Shown here: piece by piece, positions 25,728 to 33,050 of the stretch | How the letters are laid out: each line of letters opens with the position of its first letter | Numbering within the stretch: position 1 is the stretch's first letter | Assembly: GCA_036489025.1 (NCBI GenBank) | Contig: DASXGN010000010.1 | Coordinates: 153,801 to 217,800 of the forward strand | From: Dryocola sp036489025 | Lineage (GTDB): Bacteria > Pseudomonadota > Gammaproteobacteria > Enterobacterales > Enterobacteriaceae | Length of the DNA: 64,000 bases | Reading direction: 5' to 3' | Position numbers and translations under genes: made by a program | Notes under the pieces: model-generated | What the model was told of the DNA's origin: nothing | What the model saw: the letters and a program-made list of their open reading frames with translations, nothing else | The model's database searches: none

Positions 25728-27998
25728 TTACTCTTCGCTGTCACCCGCCCCGGCGCGAGCCGGAGAGTCAACTTCTACACGATCGATACGCTGCAAGCCG
25801 CGCATTAGCGTGCCGCGACGGCCGCGTTCGCCGGTAATTTTCTGCAGCTCTTCCGGGCGGAGTTTAATTTTACGTTTGCCGACGTGCAGCGTCACGGTGC
25901 TCTGCGGCGGCAGAATAAAGAGATGCGCTAGCTTATCTTCCCCTTTGGCCGCTTCTGCGGATGGGATAGAGATAATTTTATTGCCTTTACCTTTGGATAG
26001 CTGCGGCAGATCGCTCACCGGGAACATAAGCATACGCCCGGCGGCGGTGATTGCCATCAGCATATCGTCCGCGCTGGTGATTTCCATCGGTGGCAGCACG
26101 CGTGCGTTTTCCGGCAGCGAAATCAGCGCCTTGCCCGCTCTGTTACGAGCCACCAAATCATTGAAGGTACAAACGAAGCCGTAGCCCGCGTCCGAGGCCA
26201 TCAGCAGCTTCTGCTCGTCCGGGGCCATCAGCACATGTTCAACGACGGCGCCCGGCGGCGGCGTCAGCTTGCCGGTCAGGGGTTCACCCTGCCCGCGCGC
26301 CGACGGCAGGGTGATTGGATCGAGCGCATAGCTGCGGCCCGTCGAATCGATAAACGCTACCGGTTGATTACTTTTGCCTTTTGCTGAGGCCAGATAGCTG
26401 TCGCCCGCTTTATAGTTCAGGCCCTGAGCGTCAATGTCGTGGCCCTTGGCGCTGCGCACCCAGCCCATCTGCGACAGCACTATGGTGACCGGCTCGGACG
26501 GCGTCATATCGTGTTCGCTCATCGCTTTCGCTTCACCGCGCTCGCGCAGCGGGGACCGGCGATCGTCGCCATAGGCGTCTGAATCGGCCTGCAGCTCTTT
26601 CTTCAGCAGAGTATTCATTTTGCGTTCAGAGGCGAGAATGCCCTGAAGCCGATCGCGTTCTTTTTCCAGGTCGCTCTGTTCGCCGCGGATTTTAACTTCT
26701 TCCAGCTTGGCGAGGTGGCGTAACTTCAGCTCAAGAATAGATTCGGCCTGCGTTTCGCTCAGCGCAAAACGCTCCATCAGCACCGGCTTCGGCTCGTCTT
26801 CGGTACGGATGATGTGAATAACTTCATCAATATTGAGGAAGGCCACCAGCAAACCTTCAAGGATATGCAGGCGCTTGAGCACTTTTTCGAGACGGTACGA
26901 CAGACGGCGGCGCACCGTGTCGCGGCGATAGGCCAGCCACTCGGTGAGGATCTCCAGCAGGTTCTTCACCGACGGGCGGTTGTCCAGGCCAATCATGTTG
27001 AGATTGACGCGATAGCTCTTCTCAAGATCGGTGGTGGCGAACAGGTGGTTCATCACCTGTTCCATGTCGACCCGGTTAGAGCGCGGCACGATAACCAGGC
27101 GGGTCGGGTTTTCATGGTCGGATTCGTCGCGAAGATCTTCGACCATCGGCAGCTTTTTAGCGCGCATCTGGTTGGCGATTTGCTCCAGCACGCGAGCGCC
27201 GGATACCTGGTGCGGCAGCGCGGTAATCACCACGTCGCCTTCTTCTTTTTTCCAGACGGCGCGCATGCGTACTGAACCACGCCCGTTCTGGTAGATTTTA
27301 CGAATCTCATCGCGCGGGGTGATGATTTCAGCTTCGGTCGGATAATCCGGGCCGTGAACGATATCCAGCAGCTCGTCCAGCGACGTCTTAGGCCGATCGA
27401 TAAGCGCCATCGCCGCTTCTGCGACCTCGCGCAGGTTGTGCGGAGGAATATCCGTCGCCATCCCTACTGCAATACCGGTAGTGCCATTCAGCAGAATGTT
27501 AGGCAAACGCGCAGGCAGCGTTTTGGGCTCCTGCAAGGTGCCGTCAAAGTTCGGAGTGTAATCAACGGTGCCCTGGCCCAGCTCGCCCAGCAGAACTTCT
27601 GCATATTTAGACAGGCGGGATTCGGTATAACGCATGGCGGCGAAGGACTTCGGATCGTCCGGCGCCCCCCAGTTCCCCTGCCCGTCCACCAGCGGATAGC
27701 GGTAAGAGAACGGCTGCGCCATCAGAACCATCGCTTCATAACAGGCGCTGTCGCCGTGCGGATGGTATTTACCCAGCACGTCACCCACGGTACGAGCGGA
27801 TTTTTTGAATTTTGCGCTGGCGCTCAGTCCCAACTCCGACATCGCATAGACGATACGGCGCTGCACGGGCTTAAGCCCATCGCCGATAAACGGCAGTGCG
27901 CGGTCCATGATGACGTACATGGAATAGTTGAGATAGGCATTTTCCGTGAATTCGTGCAGCGCGAGGCGCTCTGCACCATCATGAGTTAGATCACTCAT
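25728..27998 (-). CDS. parC: DNA topoisomerase IV subunit A
   Basis: Subunit A of topoisomerase IV, which decatenates daughter chromosomes by passing one duplex through a cleaved other. The 756-residue protein has a winged-helix/tower breakage-reunion half with the active tyrosine in AAMRYTESRLS and a C-terminal beta-pinwheel region. It carries four extra residues near the N-terminus relative to E. coli (752). The quinolone-target residues are wild type: Ser and Glu in HPHGDSACYEAM, equivalent to S80 and E84. Its partner parE lies about 10 kb away; in E. coli the distance is smaller by the size of the inserted island. Confidence 0.97.
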   Translation of the reverse strand: MSDLTHDGAERLALHEFTENAYLNYSMYVIMDRALPFIGDGLKPVQRRIVYAMSELGLSASAKFKKSARTVGDVLGKYHPHGDSACYEAMVLMAQPFSYRYPLVDGQGNWGAPDDPKSFAAMRYTESRLSKYAEVLLGELGQGTVDYTPNFDGTLQEPKTLPARLPNILLNGTTGIAVGMATDIPPHNLREVAEAAMALIDRPKTSLDELLDIVHGPDYPTEAEIITPRDEIRKIYQNGRGSVRMRAVWKKEEGDVVITALPHQVSGARVLEQIANQMRAKKLPMVEDLRDESDHENPTRLVIVPRSNRVDMEQVMNHLFATTDLEKSYRVNLNMIGLDNRPSVKNLLEILTEWLAYRRDTVRRRLSYRLEKVLKRLHILEGLLVAFLNIDEVIHIIRTEDEPKPVLMERFALSETQAESILELKLRHLAKLEEVKIRGEQSDLEKERDRLQGILASERKMNTLLKKELQADSDAYGDDRRSPLRERGEAKAMSEHDMTPSEPVTIVLSQMGWVRSAKGHDIDAQGLNYKAGDSYLASAKGKSNQPVAFIDSTGRSYALDPITLPSARGQGEPLTGKLTPPPGAVVEHVLMAPDEQKLLMASDAGYGFVCTFNDLVARNRAGKALISLPENARVLPPMEITSADDMLMAITAAGRMLMFPVSDLPQLSKGKGNKIISIPSAEAAKGEDKLAHLFILPPQSTVTLHVGKRKIKLRPEELQKITGERGRRGTLMRGLQRIDRVEVDSPARAGAGDSEE

Positions 27999-28133
27999 TA
28001 ATCATTCATCCTCAAACTGACGAGCCGAGTGTGGCCACAAACGGCGTAATTGCCGCCGATAGTACCTTATCTGGCCGTCTGAGTCACAGGGTGGAATCGC
28101 TTTGCGCCGAGGAATAATGGGGGTAGAGGAGAG

Positions 28134-28159
28134 AAAACGAGCCGCGACAGGCGGCTCGT
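28134..28159 (-). terminator. Terminator after ygiW
   Basis: ACGAGCCGC at 28137-28145 pairs with GCGGCTCGT at 28151-28159. On the minus strand the hairpin is followed by TTTTCTCT. Confidence 0.82.
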
Positions 28160-28166
28160 CCGAGGG

Positions 28167-28571
28167 TTACTTCACCTTGCTGATTTGCTTGACGTCAATC
28201 TCAACGGAGTTCCAGTCTTTGTCCACTTCACCCTGGATCTCAACGGTATCCTGCGGGGTAACGGTCTGGCCATTCCAGCGCTTGTGATCGATGTCGACAT
28301 TCACCGTGCCGGAGGCATCGCGGAACACGTAGTGATCGCCGCCAATGCGCTGTTCAATCTTGCCGCGCAGTGTGACCCAGGTGTCGTCGGAAAAGGTTTT
28401 AGCTTTCTCAGCGGTGGTGACCGTACCCGTTGGGCCAACAAACCCACCCGTTGCCGGTACCTGCTGCGTGGCGGCTGGCGCATTCGGGTCAACAAAGCCA
28501 CCTTGATTTGCAGCGATTGCCGGCGCGGCGGAAATAGCGAGGACAGCAAAAATAGCAGCGACTTTTTTCAT
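28167..28571 (-). CDS. ygiW: Periplasmic stress protein YgiW/VisP (BOF domain)
   Basis: Periplasmic OB-fold (BOF, YgiW/YdeI family) protein; the Salmonella homologue VisP binds peptidoglycan and is controlled by QseBC, and the E. coli protein responds to peroxide and other stress. The 134-residue precursor has a signal peptide (KVAAIFAVLAISAAPAIA) and the family core DDTWVTLRGKIEQRIGGDHYVF and VDIDHKRWNGQTVTPQDTVEIQGEVDKDWNS. Near the mature N-terminus GGFVDP and GGFVGP form a short repeat. It is divergent from qseBC, as in E. coli. Confidence 0.94.
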   Translation of the reverse strand: MKKVAAIFAVLAISAAPAIAANQGGFVDPNAPAATQQVPATGGFVGPTGTVTTAEKAKTFSDDTWVTLRGKIEQRIGGDHYVFRDASGTVNVDIDHKRWNGQTVTPQDTVEIQGEVDKDWNSVEIDVKQISKVK

Positions 28572-28704
28572 GGTTTATTTTCCTTATATGCGTGTTGTTT
28601 CTGATGCTTATTTAAACCTGGAGATCTTAGCGAAATCTTAATTCCAACGGGCAAAAATGTATTTTTTATTAAATTGCGGCGATTGCCGAAGCAAAACATT
28701 TTTC

Positions 28705-28718
28705 CCCTGTACACAGGG
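28705..28718. promoter_or_regulatory. Inverted repeat in the ygiW-qseB intergenic region
   Basis: CCCTGT (28705-28710) and ACAGGG (28713-28718) form a short symmetrical site about 50 bases before qseB. QseB autoregulates from this intergenic region in E. coli, but I cannot say that this is its site. Confidence 0.35.
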
Positions 28719-28766
28719 AATCAAACGTTATTAACTTCACCTGGTTGAGCGATAAGGGACAAAGCC

Positions 28767-29426
28767 ATGCGCGTATTACTGATAGAAGATGACAAACTGA
28801 TCGGCGACGGTTTAAAAGCCGGGCTAACGAAAATGGGGTTCACGCTTGACTGGTTTACCGACGGTAAACTGGGTCAGTCCGCACTGAGCCAGGCTCCTTA
28901 CGATGCTGTCGTACTCGATTTAAGCCTGCCGGGAATCGACGGGCTTGAAATATTAAAAAGCTGGCGGCGCGGCGGCCAGAATGAACCAGTTTTGATTCTT
29001 ACCGCGCGTGATGCATTGGAACAGCGTATCGAAGGTTTACAATCCGGCGCCGACGACTATTTATGTAAACCTTTTGCATTAATCGAAGTGGCTGCCCGCC
29101 TGCAGGCTTTAATTCGCCGCACTCATGGTCAGTCTCAACCCGCCTTATTCCACGCGGGTGTGGAACTCGATCCTATAAAATTAACCGTCGTGAAAAACGG
29201 TGAATCCCTGCAGCTAAAGCCAAAAGAATTTTCGCTGCTTGAACTGCTCATGCGCAACGCGGGCCGCGTACTCCCTCGCTCGCTGATCGAAGAGAAACTT
29301 TACAGCTGGGACGATGAAGTTTCCCGTAATGCCCTGGAAGTTCATATTCACCATTTGCGCCGCAAACTGGGCAGCAGCTTTATCCGCACGGTTCACGGTA
29401 TTGGCTATACGCTGGGTGATGAATGA
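28767..29426 (+). CDS. qseB: Response regulator QseB
   Basis: OmpR/PhoB-family response regulator of the QseBC system, linked to motility and virulence gene control in enterobacteria. The 219-residue protein has a receiver domain with phospho-acceptor D51 (VVLDLSLPG), acidic pocket IEDD near the start and K in LCKPFAL, then a winged-helix DNA-binding domain (residues about 125-219) ending in RTVHGIGYTLGDE. Length equals E. coli QseB. Its TGA overlaps the ATG of qseC by four bases, giving translational coupling. Confidence 0.96.
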   Translation: MRVLLIEDDKLIGDGLKAGLTKMGFTLDWFTDGKLGQSALSQAPYDAVVLDLSLPGIDGLEILKSWRRGGQNEPVLILTARDALEQRIEGLQSGADDYLCKPFALIEVAARLQALIRRTHGQSQPALFHAGVELDPIKLTVVKNGESLQLKPKEFSLLELLMRNAGRVLPRSLIEEKLYSWDDEVSRNALEVHIHHLRRKLGSSFIRTVHGIGYTLGDE

Positions 29427-30778
29427 TTAGAACGCTAACGCACAGCCTGCGGGCCCGGCTGATTGCAGGCTTTATTCTGCTGACGGTTATTGCCTGGATG
29501 GGCGCAAGCATTGCCGCCTGGTATCAGACGTCTAAAACAATTGATAAATTATTCGACACCCAGCAGATGCTTTTCGCCAAGCGGTTAAGCACCTTCGATT
29601 TGCGGGTCATCCGCGACAACCCGCAGCTGCCACGCACGAAGAAAATGATGCCGCACAACCGCGGTAAGCAGGATGATGACGCCCTCGCCTTCGCTATTTT
29701 TTCCATCGACGGGCAGATGCGCCTGAACGACGGCGACAACGGCAAAGACTTCAGGTTTGACTATCGCCGGGATGGCTTCACGGACGGATACCTGAAAGGA
29801 GATGACGATCCGTGGCGGCTGGTATGGCTCACCACCCCTGACGGGCATTACCGCATTGTGGTCGGCCAGGAAAAAGAATATCGCCAGGATATGGCGCTGA
29901 GTATTGTGACCTCTCAACTGGTGCCGTGGCTAATTGCTCTACCGCTGATGCTGCTGCTGCTGGTCTGGCTGGTTAGCCGCGCGCTATCACCGTTGCACAA
30001 ACTCGCAGCCCAGCTGCGGCAGCGCTCTCCTGACGACGCCAGCAAACTCGAAGCTAAACGCCTGCCGCAGGAGATCAAACCACTGCTTGATTCGCTGAAC
30101 CAGCTCTTTAGCCGCACCGGTGAATTCATGCTTCGCGAACGCCGCTTTACCTCAGATGCGGCACATGAATTGCGCAGTCCTCTGGCCGCCCTCAAAGTAC
30201 AGGCGGAAGTTGCGCAGCTGGCGGGAAGCGATGCGCCGGTGCGCGAACATGCATTGAATAACCTGACCACCGGTATCGATCGGGCCACTCGTCTGGTCGA
30301 TCAGCTGCTCACGCTTTCAAGACTAGACTCCCTGGCCGGGCTGGATGATATCGAAGAAGTCTCGCTTTCTGCCCTGCTGCAAAGCGCCGTGATGGACGCC
30401 TATCATCAGGCGCAGCGCGAAGGTGTGGATATTCGCCTTGATATACAGGCCGGGGAAGTTTCTCTCCGTGGGCAGCCTCTGCTGTTGAGTCTGATGGTGC
30501 GCAACGTGCTGGATAATGCCGTCCGCTATAGTCCGAACGGCAGCGTGGTGACCGTCGTTTTAACCGAGCGAGAAATTTGCATTACCGATAACGGGCCTGG
30601 CGTCAGGCCAGAGTTTTTACCTACGCTTGGGGAACGGTTCTTCCGCCCGCCGGGCCAGGAAAAAACCGGCAGCGGCCTGGGATTATCTATCGTGGCCCGC
30701 ATTGCCACTCTACACGGCATGAAGGCACATTTTTCTAATGCCGTAGGCGGTGGTTTCCAGGTGCGGATAACCTGGTAA
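29423..30778 (+). CDS. qseC: Sensor histidine kinase QseC
   Basis: Inner-membrane sensor kinase of QseBC, described as responding to adrenergic hormones and autoinducer-3. The 451-residue protein has two membrane segments (about 12-32 and 165-187) around a periplasmic domain, a HAMP-like linker, the phospho-acceptor H248 in TSDAAHELRSPLAALK, and an ATPase domain with NVLDNAVRYSP (N box), ITDNGPGV and GSGLGLSIV. It overlaps qseB by four bases. K-12 has ygiZ next; here mdaB follows directly. Confidence 0.95.
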   Translation: MIRTLTHSLRARLIAGFILLTVIAWMGASIAAWYQTSKTIDKLFDTQQMLFAKRLSTFDLRVIRDNPQLPRTKKMMPHNRGKQDDDALAFAIFSIDGQMRLNDGDNGKDFRFDYRRDGFTDGYLKGDDDPWRLVWLTTPDGHYRIVVGQEKEYRQDMALSIVTSQLVPWLIALPLMLLLLVWLVSRALSPLHKLAAQLRQRSPDDASKLEAKRLPQEIKPLLDSLNQLFSRTGEFMLRERRFTSDAAHELRSPLAALKVQAEVAQLAGSDAPVREHALNNLTTGIDRATRLVDQLLTLSRLDSLAGLDDIEEVSLSALLQSAVMDAYHQAQREGVDIRLDIQAGEVSLRGQPLLLSLMVRNVLDNAVRYSPNGSVVTVVLTEREICITDNGPGVRPEFLPTLGERFFRPPGQEKTGSGLGLSIVARIATLHGMKAHFSNAVGGGFQVRITW

Positions 30779-30828
30779 AAAGAGGGATTATTGCTTATTT
30801 AGCAAAAGTCTTTGCACATTTTGTCCAT

Positions 30829-30854
30829 TTTAACGTGATAACGATCACGTTAAA
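30829..30854. promoter_or_regulatory. Perfect 11-bp inverted repeat upstream of mdaB
   Basis: TTTAACGTGAT at 30829-30839 and ATCACGTTAAA at 30844-30854 are perfect inverted arms separated by AACG. The inner CGTGA-N6-TCACG spacing is that of CRP-type sites with one symmetrical mismatch per half. It could equally be a TetR- or MarR-type operator. It ends 34 bases before the mdaB start. Confidence 0.65.
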
Positions 30855-30888
30855 CTTCGTGCCAGACACAATGATTCGAGGACTAACT

Positions 30889-31470
30889 ATGAGCAATATT
30901 CTGATTATCAACGGCGCGAAAAAATTCGCCCACTCTAACGGCCAGCTTAACGACACCCTGACCGAAGTCGCGGAAAGCTATTTGCGCGACCTCGGACATG
31001 ATGTTCAGGTGACGCGCACCGACGGCGATTACGACGCAAAAGCCGAAGTCGAAAAATATCTTTGGGCCGACACGGTGATTTATCAGATGCCGGGCTGGTG
31101 GATGGGCGCGCCGTGGACCATGAAAAAATACATCGATGATGTCTTCACCGAAGGCCACGGTTCGCTGTACGCCAGCGATGGCCGTACCCGCTCCGACGCG
31201 GAGAAAAAATACGGTTCCGGCGGTCTGATTCAGGGCAAAACCTACATGCTATCCCTGACCTGGAATGCGCCTCTGCAAGCCTTTGAAGACAAAGAGCAGT
31301 TCTTCCACGGTGTTGGCGTTGACGGTGTTTATCTGCCGTTCCACAAGGCAAACGAATTCCTGGGTATGACCGGCCTGCCAACCTATATTGCTAACGACGT
31401 GATGAAGGTGCCGGACGTACCACGCTTTGTAGCAGAATATCGCAAGCATCTCGGCGAAATTTTTGCTTAA
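30889..31470 (+). CDS. mdaB: NADPH:quinone oxidoreductase MdaB
   Basis: Cytoplasmic FAD-containing flavodoxin-fold reductase that reduces quinones by two electrons, limiting oxidative stress. The 193-residue product equals E. coli MdaB in length, with conserved INGAKKFAHSNGQLN, QMPGWWMGAPWTMKKYIDDVF and FFHGVGVDGVYLPFHKANEF. GAGGA at 30878-30882 and alignment select the ATG at 30889 over an in-frame start at 30835, which would lie within the upstream palindrome. It forms an operon with ygiN, 30 bases downstream. Confidence 0.96.
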   Translation: MSNILIINGAKKFAHSNGQLNDTLTEVAESYLRDLGHDVQVTRTDGDYDAKAEVEKYLWADTVIYQMPGWWMGAPWTMKKYIDDVFTEGHGSLYASDGRTRSDAEKKYGSGGLIQGKTYMLSLTWNAPLQAFEDKEQFFHGVGVDGVYLPFHKANEFLGMTGLPTYIANDVMKVPDVPRFVAEYRKHLGEIFA

Positions 31471-31500
31471 CTGTCCGCGTGCTTAAAAAAGGAGTTAACC

Positions 31501-31818
31501 ATGCTAACAGTGATAGCTGAAATTCGTACCCGTCCGGGCCAGCACCACCGCCAGGCCGTTCTGGATGCGTTTGCAAAAATTATTCCGACCGTACTCGAAG
31601 AAGAAGGTTGCTACGGTTACGCGCCGTTAATTGACCATAACGCGCAGGTTGCTTTCCAGACTACCGCCCCGGACTCGATCTTTATGGTTGAGAAATGGGA
31701 AAGCGTTGCCCACCTGGAAGCACATCTGGCCACGCCGCACATGAAGAACCACAGTGCCGCGGTGAAAGATGACGTGCTGGATATTCATATCCATATTCTG
31801 GAAGACGCGATCAAGTAA
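31501..31818 (+). CDS. ygiN: Quinol monooxygenase YgiN
   Basis: Small ABM-fold (antibiotic biosynthesis monooxygenase) protein; E. coli YgiN oxidises menadiol and works with MdaB in a quinone redox cycle. The 105-residue protein begins MLTVIAEIRTRPGQHHRQAVLDAF and carries the WESVAHLEAHLATPHM segment characteristic of the fold. AAAAGGAG before the ATG supports the start. In K-12 parE lies next; here a roughly 5.8-kb insertion separates them. Confidence 0.95.
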   Translation: MLTVIAEIRTRPGQHHRQAVLDAFAKIIPTVLEEEGCYGYAPLIDHNAQVAFQTTAPDSIFMVEKWESVAHLEAHLATPHMKNHSAAVKDDVLDIHIHILEDAIK

Positions 31819-31834
31819 CGGCGCGAGACAGCAA

Positions 31835-31860
31835 AGGGATGGCACCAGCCATCCCTGCGT
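31835..31860 (+). terminator. Terminator-like hairpin after ygiN
   Basis: AGGGATGGC at 31835-31843 pairs perfectly with GCCATCCCT at 31848-31856; the following GCGTTT has only a short T-run. It marks the left edge of the inserted island. Confidence 0.65.
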
Positions 31861-32174
31861 TTATGGGTATCCAGAAAAGAAAATGCTTTTTCTTTCTTTT
31901 TGATAGTTCAGCCAAAATGAGTCACTTTAATTTTTCTCGTTATCTTAAAGTAGAAGTCAAATTTCGCCTCCCCCTCTTTGCCAATCACCTCAAGAAATGC
32001 TATCGGCTACATCTCCAGCGGGTCCTACGCCGTACATTATTGAAGTAATAAATGAAGTTATTTTTATCAACCTGAACCAATTTCCAATATTCTGGTTTTA
32101 CGCTCTGCGATTGACTTTTTGCGAGGGTAAAAATAGTCTTAGGCTTCATAATAATGAGCTCAGGGGGAAAATCG
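31861..32174. other. AT-rich gene-free stretch at the left edge of the island
   Basis: About 310 bases without a convincing gene. Frames of 60-86 codons exist, but they have no ribosome sites and overlap the next gene or low-complexity sequence. A possible sigma70 promoter is TTGACT at 32111-32116 with weak TAGTCT at 32134-32139 (spacer 17). It would serve the regulator-like gene that starts at 32175. Confidence 0.5.
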
Positions 32175-33017
32175 ATGTCGATTTCAGAGCGAGAAAGAAT
32201 AATTTTAATTCTTACACAGCAGGCACAGGACATTATTCATACCACAAAAATCAATGAATTAATTATGATTCATGAATTAATGTTGAAAACCTTTTATTCC
32301 AAAAAACCTCTTTTTTACAAGATGATATTTAAGTATTCACGCTTATCCTGCATCGCTAGCATTTTCTCCATCTACTACAGCAAGTCTTCGGCAACCTTAA
32401 AAGACGTTAAAGATTTTATCCACAGCCAAAACAAGCCCATTAGTATAAACACGCTTAATTCCCTGCTAATACAGCTGCGCGTTTCGGGGCGTCTGGACGT
32501 ATTCAGAAACCCAAATAACAAACGAGAAAGCCTTTACCAACCTTCGTTAAAAGTCATAGAAGAAATATATGAACTGATTCAGACTATGCTCAAGCCCTAT
32601 CAAATATTGCACAGGAAAGCCGCTATCCAGCCTGAAACCAGGGCCGAAGAGATGGTCCCGCTGTTCTTTTCACGCTACAGTCATATCGTCTGTAACCACA
32701 TAACCATTCCAGAACTTTTGCCAGAGTCTGAGCTGTTTATTGATAAAGACGCGGGTCATATGATTATGCTTATCCTGTATAAAGAGTATATTCAGCAGAA
32801 CAGCACGCGTATCATGCTGTCGCACAAGAAAATCGCCGCCTACAGCTTCGTATCCCGCACGCATGTATGCAGCCTGCTTAGAGAAGCCCAGGCCGCAGGG
32901 TTAATATCCCTGGAGAATAATCTATTTATCGAATTGTCAGAGAATTTTATTAAACTGTTTCAGGAATATTTCTCACTCTATTTGGCACAGATTCTTTACT
33001 GCGTGGAAAAGGAATGA
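32175..33017 (+). CDS. Unknown protein with two likely winged-helix regions; candidate island regulator
   Basis: A 280-residue soluble protein that I do not recognise. Two stretches look like winged helix-turn-helix units: residues about 70-120 (KDVKDFIHSQNKPISINTLNSLLIQL, then a basic hairpin around DVFRNPNNKRES) and about 205-250 (MLSHKKIAAYSFVSRTHVCSLLREAQAAGLI). This suggests DNA binding, which is inference. The ATG at 32175 was chosen because AGGGGGA lies at 32162-32168; an ATG at 32154 has no such site. The gene is AT-rich and convergent with the microcin exporter, so it may regulate the cluster or be an independent passenger. Confidence 0.65.
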   Translation: MSISERERIILILTQQAQDIIHTTKINELIMIHELMLKTFYSKKPLFYKMIFKYSRLSCIASIFSIYYSKSSATLKDVKDFIHSQNKPISINTLNSLLIQLRVSGRLDVFRNPNNKRESLYQPSLKVIEEIYELIQTMLKPYQILHRKAAIQPETRAEEMVPLFFSRYSHIVCNHITIPELLPESELFIDKDAGHMIMLILYKEYIQQNSTRIMLSHKKIAAYSFVSRTHVCSLLREAQAAGLISLENNLFIELSENFIKLFQEYFSLYLAQILYCVEKE

Positions 33018-33020
33018 CAA

Positions 33021-33040
33021 GGCCTGCTTATTGACAGGCC
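33021..33040. terminator. Hairpin between the regulator-like gene and the exporter gene
   Basis: GGCCTG at 33021-33026 pairs with CAGGCC at 33035-33040 between two convergent genes. It lacks a clear T-run. A similar AGGCCTG hairpin lies at 36569-36588, on the other side of the export genes. Confidence 0.45.
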
Positions 33041-33050
33041 ATGAAATTTA

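Noticed and set aside
31839..32048. A 69-codon plus-strand frame after ygiN
   Set aside because: It starts inside the ygiN terminator hairpin, lacks a ribosome site and has low-complexity Lys/Phe/Leu composition.
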